From Carettochelys insculpta (lineage: Eukaryota; Chordata; Testudines; Carettochelyidae), in NCBI RefSeq assembly GCF_033958435.1, contig NC_134150.1, positions 36,017,501-36,081,500 of the forward strand: a stretch of 64,000 nt of DNA, read 5' to 3'. The translations under genes were made by a program, and so were the position numbers. Shown in pieces: positions 34,862 to 44,935 of the stretch (position 1 is its first letter; each line of letters starts with the position of its first letter). Below the pieces are notes generated by a model. The model saw only the letters and a list, made by a program, of their open reading frames with translations, did not search any database and was not told the origin of the DNA.

Positions 34862-34898
34862 GGTCTGAAGAAGTGGGTCTGTCCCACGAAAACTCACC
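34862..34898 (+). ncRNA. Hammerhead-ribozyme-like core in the PLE 3' end
   Basis: CTGAAGA (34865-34871) fits the hammerhead CUGANGA box. GTGGG and CCCAC (34873-34877, 34883-34887) form stem II with a TCTGT loop. GAAA follows directly (34888-34891). GGT before and ACC four bases after could pair as a minimal stem I. Hammerhead motifs are known in Penelope-like elements. Stem III is absent here: only ACTC (GCTC in other copies) separates GAAA from the putative stem I strand. Cleavage activity is therefore doubtful, and this may be a vestige or an extreme minimal form. Confidence 0.45.
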
Positions 34899-34961
34899 TA
34901 ATAAACTATTTTGCTAGTCTTTAAAGTGCTACTTGACTGCTTTTTGTTTTTATTCTGTATG

Positions 34962-36185
34962 GGTTTTTCCTACAGTACTTGTCGCTGTGGCATTGGAGCA
35001 CTTTACATTAGTGCAAGGGTAAGCAATAAAGTGGAGGTGGCCTGTCAAGGTTAGCCCCGGAAGTCCACCTGCACTTTAATTATATACATATCTGCAGGTG
35101 CTGCTGGCTGTAGCTCCCGTTGGCTGCAGATTGCCATTCGTGGTCAGTGGGAGCTGCAGGAAGTGGCACAGATTGGTACATCACCTCCTGCAGCTCCCAC
35201 TGGCCAGGAACAGTGATCAGCAGCCAACAGGAGCTGCAAGTTGCCATTCCTGTGGATATACAGGTAAAACAAAGTGCCAGCGGTCAAGCATGAGCTAACC
35301 CTGGTGAACCATATCTGGCCTGTGGGTTACCTATTTCACACCCTTGCAGTTGTGTATGCAGCAACATGACTGCACAACTCTCATGTGCTGTTACCCTCTG
35401 GGGAGAGGATGAAAGAAGAGGGGCATGTTTTGTGAAGCATCTTGTTTTGGTAGTGCCTTATTTTAAGAACAATACACATATACCTGTCTCTATGTTTGAG
35501 AAGGCAAGGTCAGAGAAATGGGACTGACGCCTGTAGTGGCAAGTTAGAGAGGTTTGTGATGGTCCTTAGTTCCCAGAAAAAAATAAAGCTCTGCAAATAC
35601 TATTGTGCTTTACAGCCTCCAACTTCACTGCTTCACTAATCCTCCCAGGAACACAGAAGCCCCAGGCACTAGCTCTTTTTACAGAGCTCTTGGGGTTGGG
35701 GGAGATGTTTTACCCACAAGCTTTTTCCCCCTCTTCAGTAATTGCTGGGCAGATTGTGTTCCTTTCAGCTCCTCCAAATCTCTGGACATTTAGGATGATT
35801 TGGTGCATGCCTGCCATAACACAGAACCAATACAATAAAGTCACTTATCTGTTTGCCAACTGGAAGTACTGGTGATTTTTGTGGTGTGACAGCTGCTGTT
35901 ACTTTTAGATCACTTTAGAAACCTCTGTAGTGAAGGCTGATTGCAATCAACCAGCACAAGCAACGGGAATGCTGAGGGTGTCCACTGGAGTGAAATACAT
36001 AAATCCAGTTCCTTCCAGGAGCTCCCCTGTGAGAGATGCCCTTAAAGGAGTGGCTCCTGGGACCCTTTAGGCTGGCTCCTCAGGGCCCAGTGGGATTTTG
36101 CGCGCTCTCTTGCTCTGCCATGGGGGAGCACTGGCTGAAAAGGCATGTCTGCGAGGGCATTGCACACAACAGCTTTTAGGCATGC
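34962..36185. other. No gene seen; imperfect GC-rich inverted words at 35095-35250
   Basis: 35095-35250 contains CAGGTGCTGCTGGCTGTAGCTCCCGTTGG-type blocks repeated in altered order and orientation (GCAGCTCCCACTGG, CAGCCAACAGGAGCTGC), suggesting a decayed fold-back repeat. The remainder shows nothing recognisable. Confidence 0.35.
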
Positions 36186-36189
36186 TTGG

Positions 36190-36365
36190 GGTAGGGCTAG
36201 CTCAGGGGTTTGAGCATTGGCCTGCTAGACCTAGGGTTGTGAGCTCAATCCTTGAGGAGGGAGTTTAGGGCAAATAGATGTAAGGGATAGTGCTTGGTCC
36301 TGCTTAGAGGGCAGGGGAGTGGACTAGATGATCTCCCAAGGTCCCTTCTAGTTCTAGGTGATGTG
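36190..36365 (+). mobile_element. tRNA-derived SINE with CR1-like tail
   Basis: The head shows an RNA polymerase III A box (TAGCTCAGGGGT, 36198-36209) and a B-box-like GCTCAATCC (36243-36251). The tail (GGCAGGGGAGTGGACTAGATGATCTCCCAAGGTCCCTTCTAG, 36309 onward) resembles a CR1 3' end, which presumably recruits CR1 reverse transcriptase. The source tRNA was not determined. Confidence 0.75.
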
Positions 36366-36559
36366 TATCTCCAATTATATTTAATATCTCTGCTGCTCGC
36401 ACACTCTCAGCTTCCTGTCATGGGGTTCCTCGGGCTCCCTGCAGCTTTAAGAATGCCTGGACACAGGGACCGTAGAGCACTGATTGCTGTGGACAGGGTG
36501 TCTGCCACAGTACTTCTACAGTGCCTTTTAGACCTTTTCCGTTGGTATAAGTCCCCCTG

Positions 36560-36761
36560 GAACATCCAGAGTGGCAATTTGTCAACAGCTCTCTGTCAGC
36601 AGCAGCATTTTTCCTCAGGAAGAGCAGGCTACACCTGTCAACAAAAGCACTGCATTCTATCGATTTACGGTCATCAGAATGCACTTGGCAATCTGGACAT
36701 TGTGATTTTTGTCAACAAAATGACCATTGTGTTGACAAAACCCTTGAATCTAGACATAGTC
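36560..36761. mobile_element. Decayed MITE of the GTCTAGA-ended group
   Basis: The right end GAATCTAGACATAGTCTTAG is, inverted, similar to the GGCTATGTCTAGATT-type terminus. TTTGTCAACAAAA occurs as an internal small palindrome repeated (about 36712 and, in variant form, near 36735). The left end is unclear. The fifth PLE palindrome abuts it on the right. Confidence 0.45.
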
Positions 36762-36940
36762 TTAGAGACTAACAAATTTGTTAGGTTATGACCTTCATGG
36801 GTAAAACCCACTTTCTCAGATAATTATCTGATGAAGCAGGTTTTACCCGTTAATGCTCATGGCTCAATAAATTTGTTAGTCTCTAAGATGCCACAGACCT
36901 GCTTGTTGCTACAGACTAGCATGGTTACCCCTCTGAGTCC
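36762..36940. mobile_element. PLE-derived head-to-head palindrome P5 (divergent subfamily)
   Basis: The left arm (TTAGAGACTAACAAATTTGT, then CATGGGTAAAACCC) is inverted relative to the right arm (GGTTTTACCCGTTAATGCTC, then ATAAATTTGTTAGTCTCTAA). The arms meet at about 36826, where the central AGATAATTATCT is a perfect 12-base palindrome. The right arm continues into TACAGACTAGCATGGTTACC, the equivalent of the extra tail in the other copies. A convincing TSD was not found; only ATAGT is shared at the flanks. Confidence 0.75.
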
Positions 36941-37707
36941 AGATTCTTTATAGTAATATTATTATTATATGATTCGGACATAACTTTGTGTTTTATGCAA
37001 GATAAGGTATGTGAGATGGCATTGAAAAAGTTATGATTTACTGAATATGATTACCCTATTTATGTGTGTATCGTTTTAGGATCTGACGTTAGGAGTATCG
37101 TCTATGCATCTATTACAAAGAATGTTTACACCTTGGGCATGCCCATTAGACAAAATGCAGTCAGTTTAGATGGCTCGCAGGGAAGGATCAGGGAAAATAA
37201 TAGGTTTTAGAAGATGCTAATCTCCAACTGGGGAGCCTTCCAAAGGATGCTACAAACAGCATCTGAGTTATGGCTGCCCTGACACTGTGGACCCATATCA
37301 CCAAGTTACGCAGTATTGGACTTACCATAAAATTCTAATGTTTTCTTCCACTGAATGGCATGAGACCTAAAGTTGTACATAAAGGGTTCCTGTCATGCAG
37401 AACAGCCATTTTAGGCACAGAAATTACACCATTTTAGTTCTTCTCTGACTCCTCACCCAGAGGGAGACTCTGGAGCATTTGAGGAACAAAGACTGAACTG
37501 GGGAAAGGATTGAAGCCAGGTCAGTGCCTGTAAAGACATACTTGGGATTTCTAAGTTGCAAGCTTAAATCATCATGTAGAGTGAGAATGTGATAATCCTA
37601 TCCAATCTCTTTATACGCTTAGTTTGTGTGTGTTATTTATTTACTAGGTAATCTGCTTTGGTGGGCGTGCTCTCCCTTATAATTACTGAACAGCTATCTT
37701 TTGCAGT
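36941..37707. other. No gene seen
   Basis: AT-rich sequence with some ERV- or LTR-like sentence structure (37200-37560), but no terminus, primer site or coding motif could be established. Confidence 0.35.
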
Positions 37708-38297
37708 TACAGTAAACTCTGTTTTAACTGGCTTTCTATCATCTGGGATTCTCAAATAACCGACATTTTAGCATTGAGGCACTAGAGTCAAAAGATATAA
37801 GTCAGAGGGTGTCTCTCTTTGTGCATGTGTTCAGTGCTGTGGTGGAAACCACAGGAACTAGCCTCTAACCACTTGCTACCAATGCCCCTTCCCCAGGAAT
37901 AGACTGAATTGTGAAAGCTGGTGATTTGGTTTGTAGATGTAGCAATCACAGCTCAGCTTTCTCCCAGCAACTGGGCAGGCTCCCTCCATGTCCAAGCTGG
38001 GATGTGAACCTGGATCAGTCAGTCACTAGCTGCAGCGCAAAGAGGAAGATGAGCATGTAGCACCTGCTGCAACAGCCCTTGGTGGTAGCTGGCAGCGCCT
38101 GAGCCCCTGGGCACAGTCCCTGCTTCTCTCCCACCTTCCTGTCTTCTGCTGAGACAGCCCTGGAGCTGGGCAGCACAGTGCTCTCCACATCTGGACCCAG
38201 CCACTGCCTGCACCTGGCTACCTCTCTATTATACAGAATATTTGAATATCTGGAGCCTCCTGGTCCTGGGGATGCTGGACATTAACAGTTTGTTGTA
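37708..38297. mobile_element. TcMar/Tigger-like MITE (590 bp)
   Basis: The left end TACAGTAAACTCTGTTTTAA and right end AACAGTTTGTTGTA are inverted repeats with TA at both edges. Subterminal CAAATAACCGACATTTTA and GATGCTGGACATTAACAG also fit as partly inverted partners. The interior is GC-rich with no transposase-like frame. Confidence 0.65.
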
Positions 38298-38729
38298 ATA
38301 AACTTGTTCTTGTTTTGTCTAAAACTGGTATGTCAAAGTCCTAACTTGGGGGCAGAAAGCAGTGTATATTCCTCTCCACATTAAGGGAGAGAAAAAATGT
38401 CTTGAGTTTATGCTGTGCACTTCTTTGTGCAGCCCAAGCCAGTATAATTTTGAGGTGTACCATCTGTGTGTGTGTGGATGGCTTGGGAACTGGGAGGCAG
38501 CTTAGATGTGCCTTTCTATGCAGAGGTTGTTTACAGAACCTGTGTGCATGTAGCCGTTTGTATGCCAGTAAAAGTGCAGTCTGAAGAGGCCTTGTCAGCT
38601 TCTTACAGCCATACAGTGAGAGGGGAAACAAAGGCTGGTGGGTCAAGCAGGCTCAGTGGTACCCCAATTCCAACTGACACCCCTGTGGGGGTGGGGGAAA
38701 TTCATCATACATTTTACTTTGGACACAAG
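38298..38729. other. No gene seen
   Basis: Non-coding; the small frames on both strands lack motifs. Confidence 0.45.
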
Positions 38730-39410
38730 GGCTACGTCTACACGTGCACCCAACATCGAAATAGGCTATTTCGATGAATAACGTCTACACGTCCTCCAGG
38801 GCTGGCAACGTCGATGTTCAACTTCGACGTTGCGCAGCCCGACATCGAAATAGGCACAGCGAGGGAACGTCTACACGCCAAAGTAGCACACATCGAAATG
38901 AGGGAGCCAGGCACAGCTGCAGACAGGGTCACGGGGCGGACTCAACAGCAAGTCGCTCCCTTAAAGGGCCCCTCCCAGACACACTTTCATTAAACAGTGC
39001 AAGATACACAGAGCCAACAACTAGTTGCAGACCCTGTATATGCAGCACGGACCCCCAGCTGCAGCAGCAGCAGCCAGAAGCCCTGGGCTAAGGGCTGCTG
39101 CCCACGGTGACCACAGAGCCCCGCAAGGGCTGGAGAGAGAGTATCTCTCAACCCCCCAGCTGATGGCCGCCATGGAGGACCCCGCTATTTCGATGTTGCG
39201 GGACGCGGATCGTCTACACGTCCCTACTTCGATGTTGAACGTCGAAGTAGGGCGCTATTCCCATCCGCTCATGGGGTTAGCGACTTCGACGTCTCGCCGC
39301 CTAACGTCGATTTCAACTTCGAAATAGCGCCCAACACGTGTAGACGTGACGGGCGCTATTTCGAAGTTACTGCCGCTACTTCGAAGTAGCGTGCACGTGT
39401 AGACGCAGCC
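38730..39410 (+). mobile_element. TTCGAA-rich hairpin-studded MITE, copy 1
   Basis: The 20-bp TIRs are GGCTACGTCTACACGTGCAC (38730-38749) and GTGCACGTGTAGACGCAGCC (39391-39410), one mismatch apart after inversion. AAG lies directly on both sides (38727-38729, 39411-39413), compatible with a 3-bp TSD. Both ends are packed with short palindromes: CATCGAAATAG/CTATTTCGATG around 38754-38776, AACGTCGATGTT/AACTTCGACGTT, CTACTTCG/CGAAGTAG, and TTCGAA itself. The GC-rich middle (38930-39180) holds a CAG run and a small open frame. A second copy lies inverted at 48788-49465. PIF/Harbinger affinity is inferred from TSD length and from relatives with TTA/TAA duplications. Confidence 0.85.
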
Positions 39411-40950
39411 AAGTAGTCCCATTGACTTCCGTGAGACTGCTTATGTGTGTAATGTGAAATGTCCCACTAAAAGATGAACCCTGTCAATGGCTAGGTGTAT
39501 TGCAATAAAACATAATTTATGTTAATTTAGAAATAATTCCCCTGATATTTGCTCAAATAATTAATGACCTGTCAATTTAGAAACTCTCCCAAGAAAACAG
39601 ACATAGGCAGTTAATTCTCTAATGAAATAGCCATTGGTGATGACAGCTTTGTGACTTCTATTCCAAACAGTTCAGTACAGTTAAAAGTAAAGAATATGAT
39701 TTCATTTAAACATAGATTTTTTTTAACCCTTTGCAATCTGGCAATTTCTAGGCATCCAGACAAATTTATTTTTGGGATAGGGTTTATAAAACATTCACAA
39801 AATGTTAATCTTTTGAAAAACAGAAGTGGCTGTAATGTAGTTGAGTTGCAGCTTTTCAAATATCCAGCATTAAAAAAGTAAATATTTTGCATCTAGAAGG
39901 TGTGCATCTTGGCTGTTTCCAAACTGAGTCCCACCCCTGAGTCTCATTGAAAAGGTTATGTCGTATTTATAACATGAAATGTTTCCATGGATTTCACAAT
40001 GATTCTTCACCCAACAGGGGTGCCAAAGGTGAGATTCAACAAGCAGCACAGTTCACTGAATCTCTAATCTGATTGAGGACATTGTTTATGCCTGCACTAC
40101 ACTTGCTCTTGCTTCATGCCATGACTACCACATATTATTGTTATGTCATTCAGTCCTTTGTGCCTCAGGACCTAATCCTGCCATATGTCCATCACCTTAG
40201 TGACAGCTGAGGACGACAGGGTAGAGTATGCAACATCTGGAAGGATTTGTTCTATTAGGTGCTATCTCTAATATTTACCACCGTTCATGCATATAGTCCA
40301 GACTTATCTACTGCAATGTTGTTGTTTTGGTGTCTGCAGTATCATCTTGTTATTATATTTTACCACAGGAACCACCTTAATTCAGCAAACACAGAAGTTA
40401 CTAAAGCAATTAGCAGGTTGCTAAATACCCAAGATCAACTATATCTCATTTTATTTTAAATTTTTAAAAGCTGCTACTCTTTATTCCCAAAGTCTGTTTA
40501 CAGAATGTTGAGCAACATCCTCCACTACTTTAAATTGATGTGATTGCATTGACGTCACTGTAGCTATGTTACTTTACAGTACTTGTGAATCTGTCCCTTA
40601 GTACCTAGCATGAAATAATGGAATTAATCAGGAAAAATATTTCAAATGCAGCTTTGTCAGGTAACATTTTACATTGCATAAGTAAATTTACAAAAACTGA
40701 CTTCTCTGGTGTATGGTAAATGTGCAAAAAGCTCCTATGTTTACCACTGTTTACACAAAAGTGAGCATGACTTTTCTATCTTTTTAAAGAAAAATGATAC
40801 TTGAACTCTCATTGTTGAACACACATGAAAATATCTAGCACATAGATCCTACCTCTTCAGAAATTCAAAACTAATTACATTGTAATTTGCATATCAAAGG
40901 AAGTTACAACCTAATGAAACATTTGCCTGCCAAACATTTCTTTATCTTAA
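39411..40950. other. No gene seen
   Basis: AT-rich non-coding sequence. Overlapping sense/antisense small frames at 39611-39892 have no motif support. Confidence 0.45.
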
Positions 40951-40951
40951 T

Positions 40952-41142
40952 GAACAGAGTAAGAATACTTATAATATCCTGATTAAAATGTCTTTGTGCT
41001 GCATTAGGTTGGTTTGTGTGAGCGTGTGTGTACAATATATATATGTCTATATCATGCATACACACACACACACAGAGTAATCTATTGTACAAGTACAAAG
41101 ACATTTTAATCAGGATAGAATAAGTATTCTTAGTCTGTTCAT
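40952..41142. mobile_element. Fold-back repeat with microsatellite loop
   Basis: An inverted repeat of about 48 bp per arm lies at 40952-40999 and about 41094-41142, including AGAATACTTA, ATCCTGATTAAAATGTCTTT and its inverse AAAGACATTTTAATCAGGAT. The loop contains a TG-rich run, (AT)n and (CA)n, which are themselves partly complementary (GTGTGTGTAC...CACACACACAC), so the whole 190 bp could fold into one hairpin. It may be an AT-rich MITE; no TSD was identified. Confidence 0.65.
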
Positions 41143-42895
41143 GTGTGTTTAATTTCAACCCTTTACCAACAACAGGAACAAAATAGATGTTCTAATGTAC
41201 AGCATATAATTTAGGGTCTATAGCAACAGATTTAATATCATATTAACGTTGATGTCAAGCCTGAAAAAAATCTCACCAGGATTTATACTGCATGTAGAAG
41301 AGGCTAATGGTTTAGTTCAGAATGAATATTCACCACCATTACTGAGTTCCTATATAACAACATGACAGCTTCTAAAAATCTGAGAAGCTTGGCTCATTTT
41401 ATAGTTGTATAACACAAATTATGTTGCTATGTTTATACACTTAGAGGATGTCAGATAGTCCAGTGAAATTATTGCTAAAAGATGTGCTTCATCTGGAATG
41501 AGGAAACAGAAATAAGTAGTTTATAGAAAGTGAAACTAGGTATCGAGTTAATAGTTATATTTTTTTTTTTAAAAAAGCTCTGTTTTTTTGAAGAAAGTTT
41601 TTCTTAGCAAGATACTCTTAGGTTGCATTACATTTATACAGTAAACTAGAATTAGTATAACTTTGTTTATAAATATTTCGCTTTGAACGCATTTTACTAT
41701 GAGTACTTATCCTGAGGAAAATGTGCTTTACTTACTTAATTATGAAGTTCATATCCTCTGGCTGTTTTGGGTTGTTCTCATTCCACTTTGGTAATTAACC
41801 AAAAGCTAAAATAAATTTACTAAATAGGATTGTTCTTAATATAAATGCTAAATCATATTTTCTCCCAATATAATTGTACCTGAATGGATATAACTGTAAC
41901 GTGAGCTATAAAAGGAGATAAAGCCGCAACATAATGTACTATTTCCTACCGCATAATGGTAACTCTGAATAACACATGTTCCAGGAAGAAAAGTAATTTA
42001 AACTACATTACAACAAATGCCATATTTTAAAATGGGAACTATCCATCATATGCTGAAAGAAAGTGTTAGTGAACTACAATAAGTCTAAGGAATGTACTTA
42101 AAATTCTTGTAGGAGTCCATTAAATATAAATTGATTGACTTAATTTCAGGACATATTGTAATAAATTGTACGAGACAGTTACAAGCAGAGCCTTTTTCAC
42201 AATGCATAAAACTAATAATTGCAAGTTCAGTGGACAAAAACAATAGAAAATAATCAGCAGTGATTGATATCCTTATCTTCAATAAATCTTTCTCTTTAGC
42301 AAATGGTTATCAAGTGTAAAATCATGATGGTAAAATGCCTAATATTTAAATTAAATTTATATTCCTATGCATGTCAGATTTCTAGCAGCACTGTAAATTC
42401 TAAAATTGAAACCCAAGGTGGGTAAGTGGCAATAAGGGATAATAATCAGAAAGTCATATATATGTACAGTTCATATTGGCTTTCTAAAATAGAAATGACA
42501 GAGAACAGTTATTAAACTCTTTTCATTTCATATATAATTCAAGTATATACATGTATATTTTATACTTTAAAATGAGGACGTATTACAGGGTAGCAAAATT
42601 TCCTTTTGTATAAAATTGTATGAGATAGCAGAAGAAAGGTGTTCCTCATCAAAGTGACATTAACCTTGATTGACACCTGTCAACAGGGGGATGTGTAGGT
42701 TTTCTAATCCCACAGTGCATCTGCATTGATGGATATGTGTGTTGTGTTAAAAGAAAAAAGATATTTAGGCCCAGTGAAGTAAATGGAGTTGCATGCCTCT
42801 ACAGCAGCTCTGAATTTGGCTCTTTGTTTTACTCTAATTTCCTAGGGGAGGAGGGAGAAGGAGAGAAGGGGATGGCTGCCCTTCGTATCCACCAG
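41143..42895. other. No gene seen; strongly AT-rich
   Basis: About 1.7 kb of AT-rich sequence with poly(T)/poly(A) runs near 41560 and no recognisable repeat termini. It is one of the few long stretches here without identifiable transposon sequence. Confidence 0.45.
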
Positions 42896-42899
42896 CAGC

Positions 42900-43190
42900 A
42901 GGGTTGAGAGCCACTGTGGGCCCTAGGACAAAGAAGGAGCATGCCCTGCTCCGCACCCCCGAGAAGTGGTGGGGTCAAAGGCAAAAGGGGCAGGACTAAG
43001 GGTAGTCACCCTTAGCACTGCCAGGCCTGTGGTGCAGAGCTCCCCACAGCCGCCTGGAACAGCACTATGGGTACTTCAAAGGGGACCAGAGTGCCAGTTG
43101 CCACTGCTGCTAAAGTACTCTAGGCTCACTTGGAAGGCCAGGGCTCAGAGCAACTGTTCCCTTTGCTTTCCCACTGTCAATGGGCCTGTC
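42900..43190. repeat. GC-rich interspersed repeat, family G copy
   Basis: Shares CCACTGTGGGCCC, CCTTAGCACTGCCAGG and TGGAAGGCCAGGG, in the same order, with 2672-2935. Confidence 0.6.
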
Positions 43191-43832
43191 CACCAGTATT
43201 TGATGACTTTCTATTTCACTTATTCTCTGGTAGCCTTACAACTCTACAATAGTGCATCCATCTTTATTTTGATCTTTTGCTAATCCTGACATGAGTCCCA
43301 CCTGGTCTGAAAAGTTCTATGCTGCTGCTTCTCCTTCTAGGGATAATTTCTTATCCTTTTAATAATTTATCTGATCTACCCCCCGTCCCCATTGGTCCAT
43401 ATGTACACGTTGTTTTTGTATTCAGTTAAAAGGTTTACATATGGGTCACCACCATCTTTTTCTTATGTAACTTTCAAGGTCTGACCCACTACATTGGTGG
43501 CTCCCAAAAAGCCAAATAATTTTTTGCCAGTCTGACTTTGAAGATCTTGGCCACTCCTGTTGTTGACTTTTTTGCCATTTGTACAAGCACTGAATAAGGA
43601 GTTTTTGCTGGTTGCTTTTGGCACATTTCTTATTTATATATGTGCTGTTACACCTGTGCACTCCTCTTGAAGTCAGCGGAATAGCACAGACATGAAGGAG
43701 AACAGAATATGGACTGCAGAGAATAGACATACGAGAATCACATACAATGTAAATGCAATAAAGAAGCATCTCCTTTAGCTTGTAGCTGTGGTAGACTTAT
43801 ATCCTTTGCGTACTGACAGGATGGAATGTGTA
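43191..43832. other. No gene seen
   Basis: Non-coding; a 107-codon minus-strand frame at 43446-43769 has no recognisable domain. Confidence 0.4.
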
Positions 43833-44203
43833 TACAGGTTGCACTTCCCTCATCTGGCACCCTCAGGACCTAATTCATCCCAAATGAGGGAGTTTGCCAG
43901 ACAAAGGGGGTCCCCTGCATTGCCCTGTCCCCGAGCCCTAGCGGATCCCTTAACAGCTGGCCACTGGCCCTTGCTGGGCTGATGCCACCATCCCCTATCT
44001 TGCACATCCATGGCTCCAGCCCTTGCTATGGAACTGGCACCAGCTCTGGCGTAGGGAGCCAGCCTTCTTGTCAGTGGGTTGCCACCTGCCCTTCTCATAG
44101 CAGCCTCTCAGCTGGGGCTCTCTGATCCAGTAACATCCATTGTTCAACAGAGGATGGATGTTGTCAAATGAGAGAATTCCAGTTTTGAGAGGTGCAACCA
44201 GTA
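43833..44203. mobile_element. TA-flanked TIR MITE (371 bp)
   Basis: The ends TACAGGTTGCACTTCCCTCA and GAGAGGTGCAACCAGTA are inverted, with TA at 43833-43834 and 44202-44203. CATCTGGCACCCTCAGGACC and AATGAGGGAGTTTGCCAGAC match the subterminal part of the 28724-29026 and 51-1509 elements. The GC-rich interior differs from those copies. Confidence 0.75.
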
Positions 44204-44227
44204 GCTACAAACAGTGAGTTACACTTA

Positions 44228-44655
44228 GGCTGTGTCTCCACAGGCACAAATCTTCGAAATAGCCATATTTCAAAGATTACTAATGAAGCGCTGAATTGAA
44301 TATTCAGTACCTCATTACCATTAGGACGCTTCTGGCTGCAGCGCTTCGAAAGTGCCGCTTTCGAAAGCGCACGGCTCGGTGCGGCTACACGGGGGTCCTT
44401 TTTGAAAGGACCCGCACCTTTTGAAATCACCTTATTCCAATTAGTGAGAGTGATAAGAGGATTTTGAAAGGTGCGGGTCCTTTCAATAAGGACAATTGTG
44501 TAGCCGTGCTGAATCGCGCGCTTTCGAAGCGCCACGGCCGGAAGCGTCCTAATGCTAATGAGGCGCTGAATATTCAGTTCAGCACCTCATTAGTAATCTT
44601 CAAAATGGCCATTAGCGTGGCTATTTCGAAGATTTGTGCCCATGTAGACACACCC
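44228..44655. mobile_element. Complete fold-back MITE with TTA target duplication
   Basis: TTA occurs directly on both sides (44225-44227 and 44656-44658), the 3-bp duplication typical of PIF/Harbinger elements. The inverted ends include GGCACAAATCTTCGAAATAG and its perfect inverse at about 44621-44640. Inverse pairs continue inward (TTCAGCACCTCATTAGTAAT near 44578 against ATTACTAATGAAGCGCTGAA; the CGCTTTCGAA blocks; AAAGGACCCGCACCTTTTGA against its inverse at 44463), so nearly the whole 428 bp is one palindrome around 44440. It contains many TTCGAA/TTTCGAAA words like the 0.68-kb MITE. No coding capacity. Confidence 0.85.
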
Positions 44656-44658
44656 TTA

Positions 44659-44935
44659 GTGGCAGATCAACATAAGGGCAAAAGGGGCAGTTGCTCCAGG
44701 GCCCCAAGGCTCCATAACTCTTTTTTGGTTGAATGATTTTCTTTAATGAACAAAAAAAGGCGCATCATTCTTATTTTAAAATTAATTTAGGTGTAATTTT
44801 ATTATACATCTTGGCTAAGAATAAGCATGAATAGATTTAAAGCATAAGTAATGATGTTACATTAATATTTAAATATATTGGGGGGGCCCCTGTGACTGTG
44901 TTGACTCTGTTCTTAATCTGCCCCTGGTTATAATA
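44659..44935. mobile_element. Short TIR repeat with GGGGCAGAT-like ends
   Basis: Left AGTGGCAGATCAACATAAGG and right CTTAATCTGCCCCTGG are imperfect inverted ends. GGGGCAGTTGCTCCAGGGCCC on the left and a GGGGGGGCCCCTG run on the right are inverted partners too, and the middle is AT-rich. It probably represents a small member of the family related to the GC-rich repeats. Confidence 0.5.

Larger units (their letters stand above)
32657..34951 (+). mobile_element. 5'-truncated Penelope-like element (Neptune type)
   Basis: An 11-bp direct repeat, TATTCTGTATG, at 32645-32655 (also 32629-32639, as the left flank repeats it) and 34951-34961 brackets the element. The body enters in mid-coding sequence, so it is 5'-truncated. 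It encodes a Penelope-type reverse transcriptase followed by a GIY-YIG endonuclease, the hallmark pairing of PLEs. The 3' UTR (34700-34951) ends in the same approximately 150-bp terminus that makes up the arms of the palindromes at 1.6, 27.0 and 58.1 kb. It lacks their longer tail. Confidence 0.9.

Noticed and set aside
36190..36265. A functional tRNA gene
   Set aside because: A and B boxes are present but the cloverleaf is not intact, and a LINE-like tail follows; this is a SINE.
36749..36954. 12-bp TSD for palindrome P5
   Set aside because: Only the last five bases (ATAGT) agree between TCTAGACATAGT and ATTCTTTATAGT, and the left word belongs to the adjacent MITE end.
43446..43769. 107-codon minus-strand frame
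   Set aside because: No motif; the cysteine-rich start is not part of a recognisable pattern.
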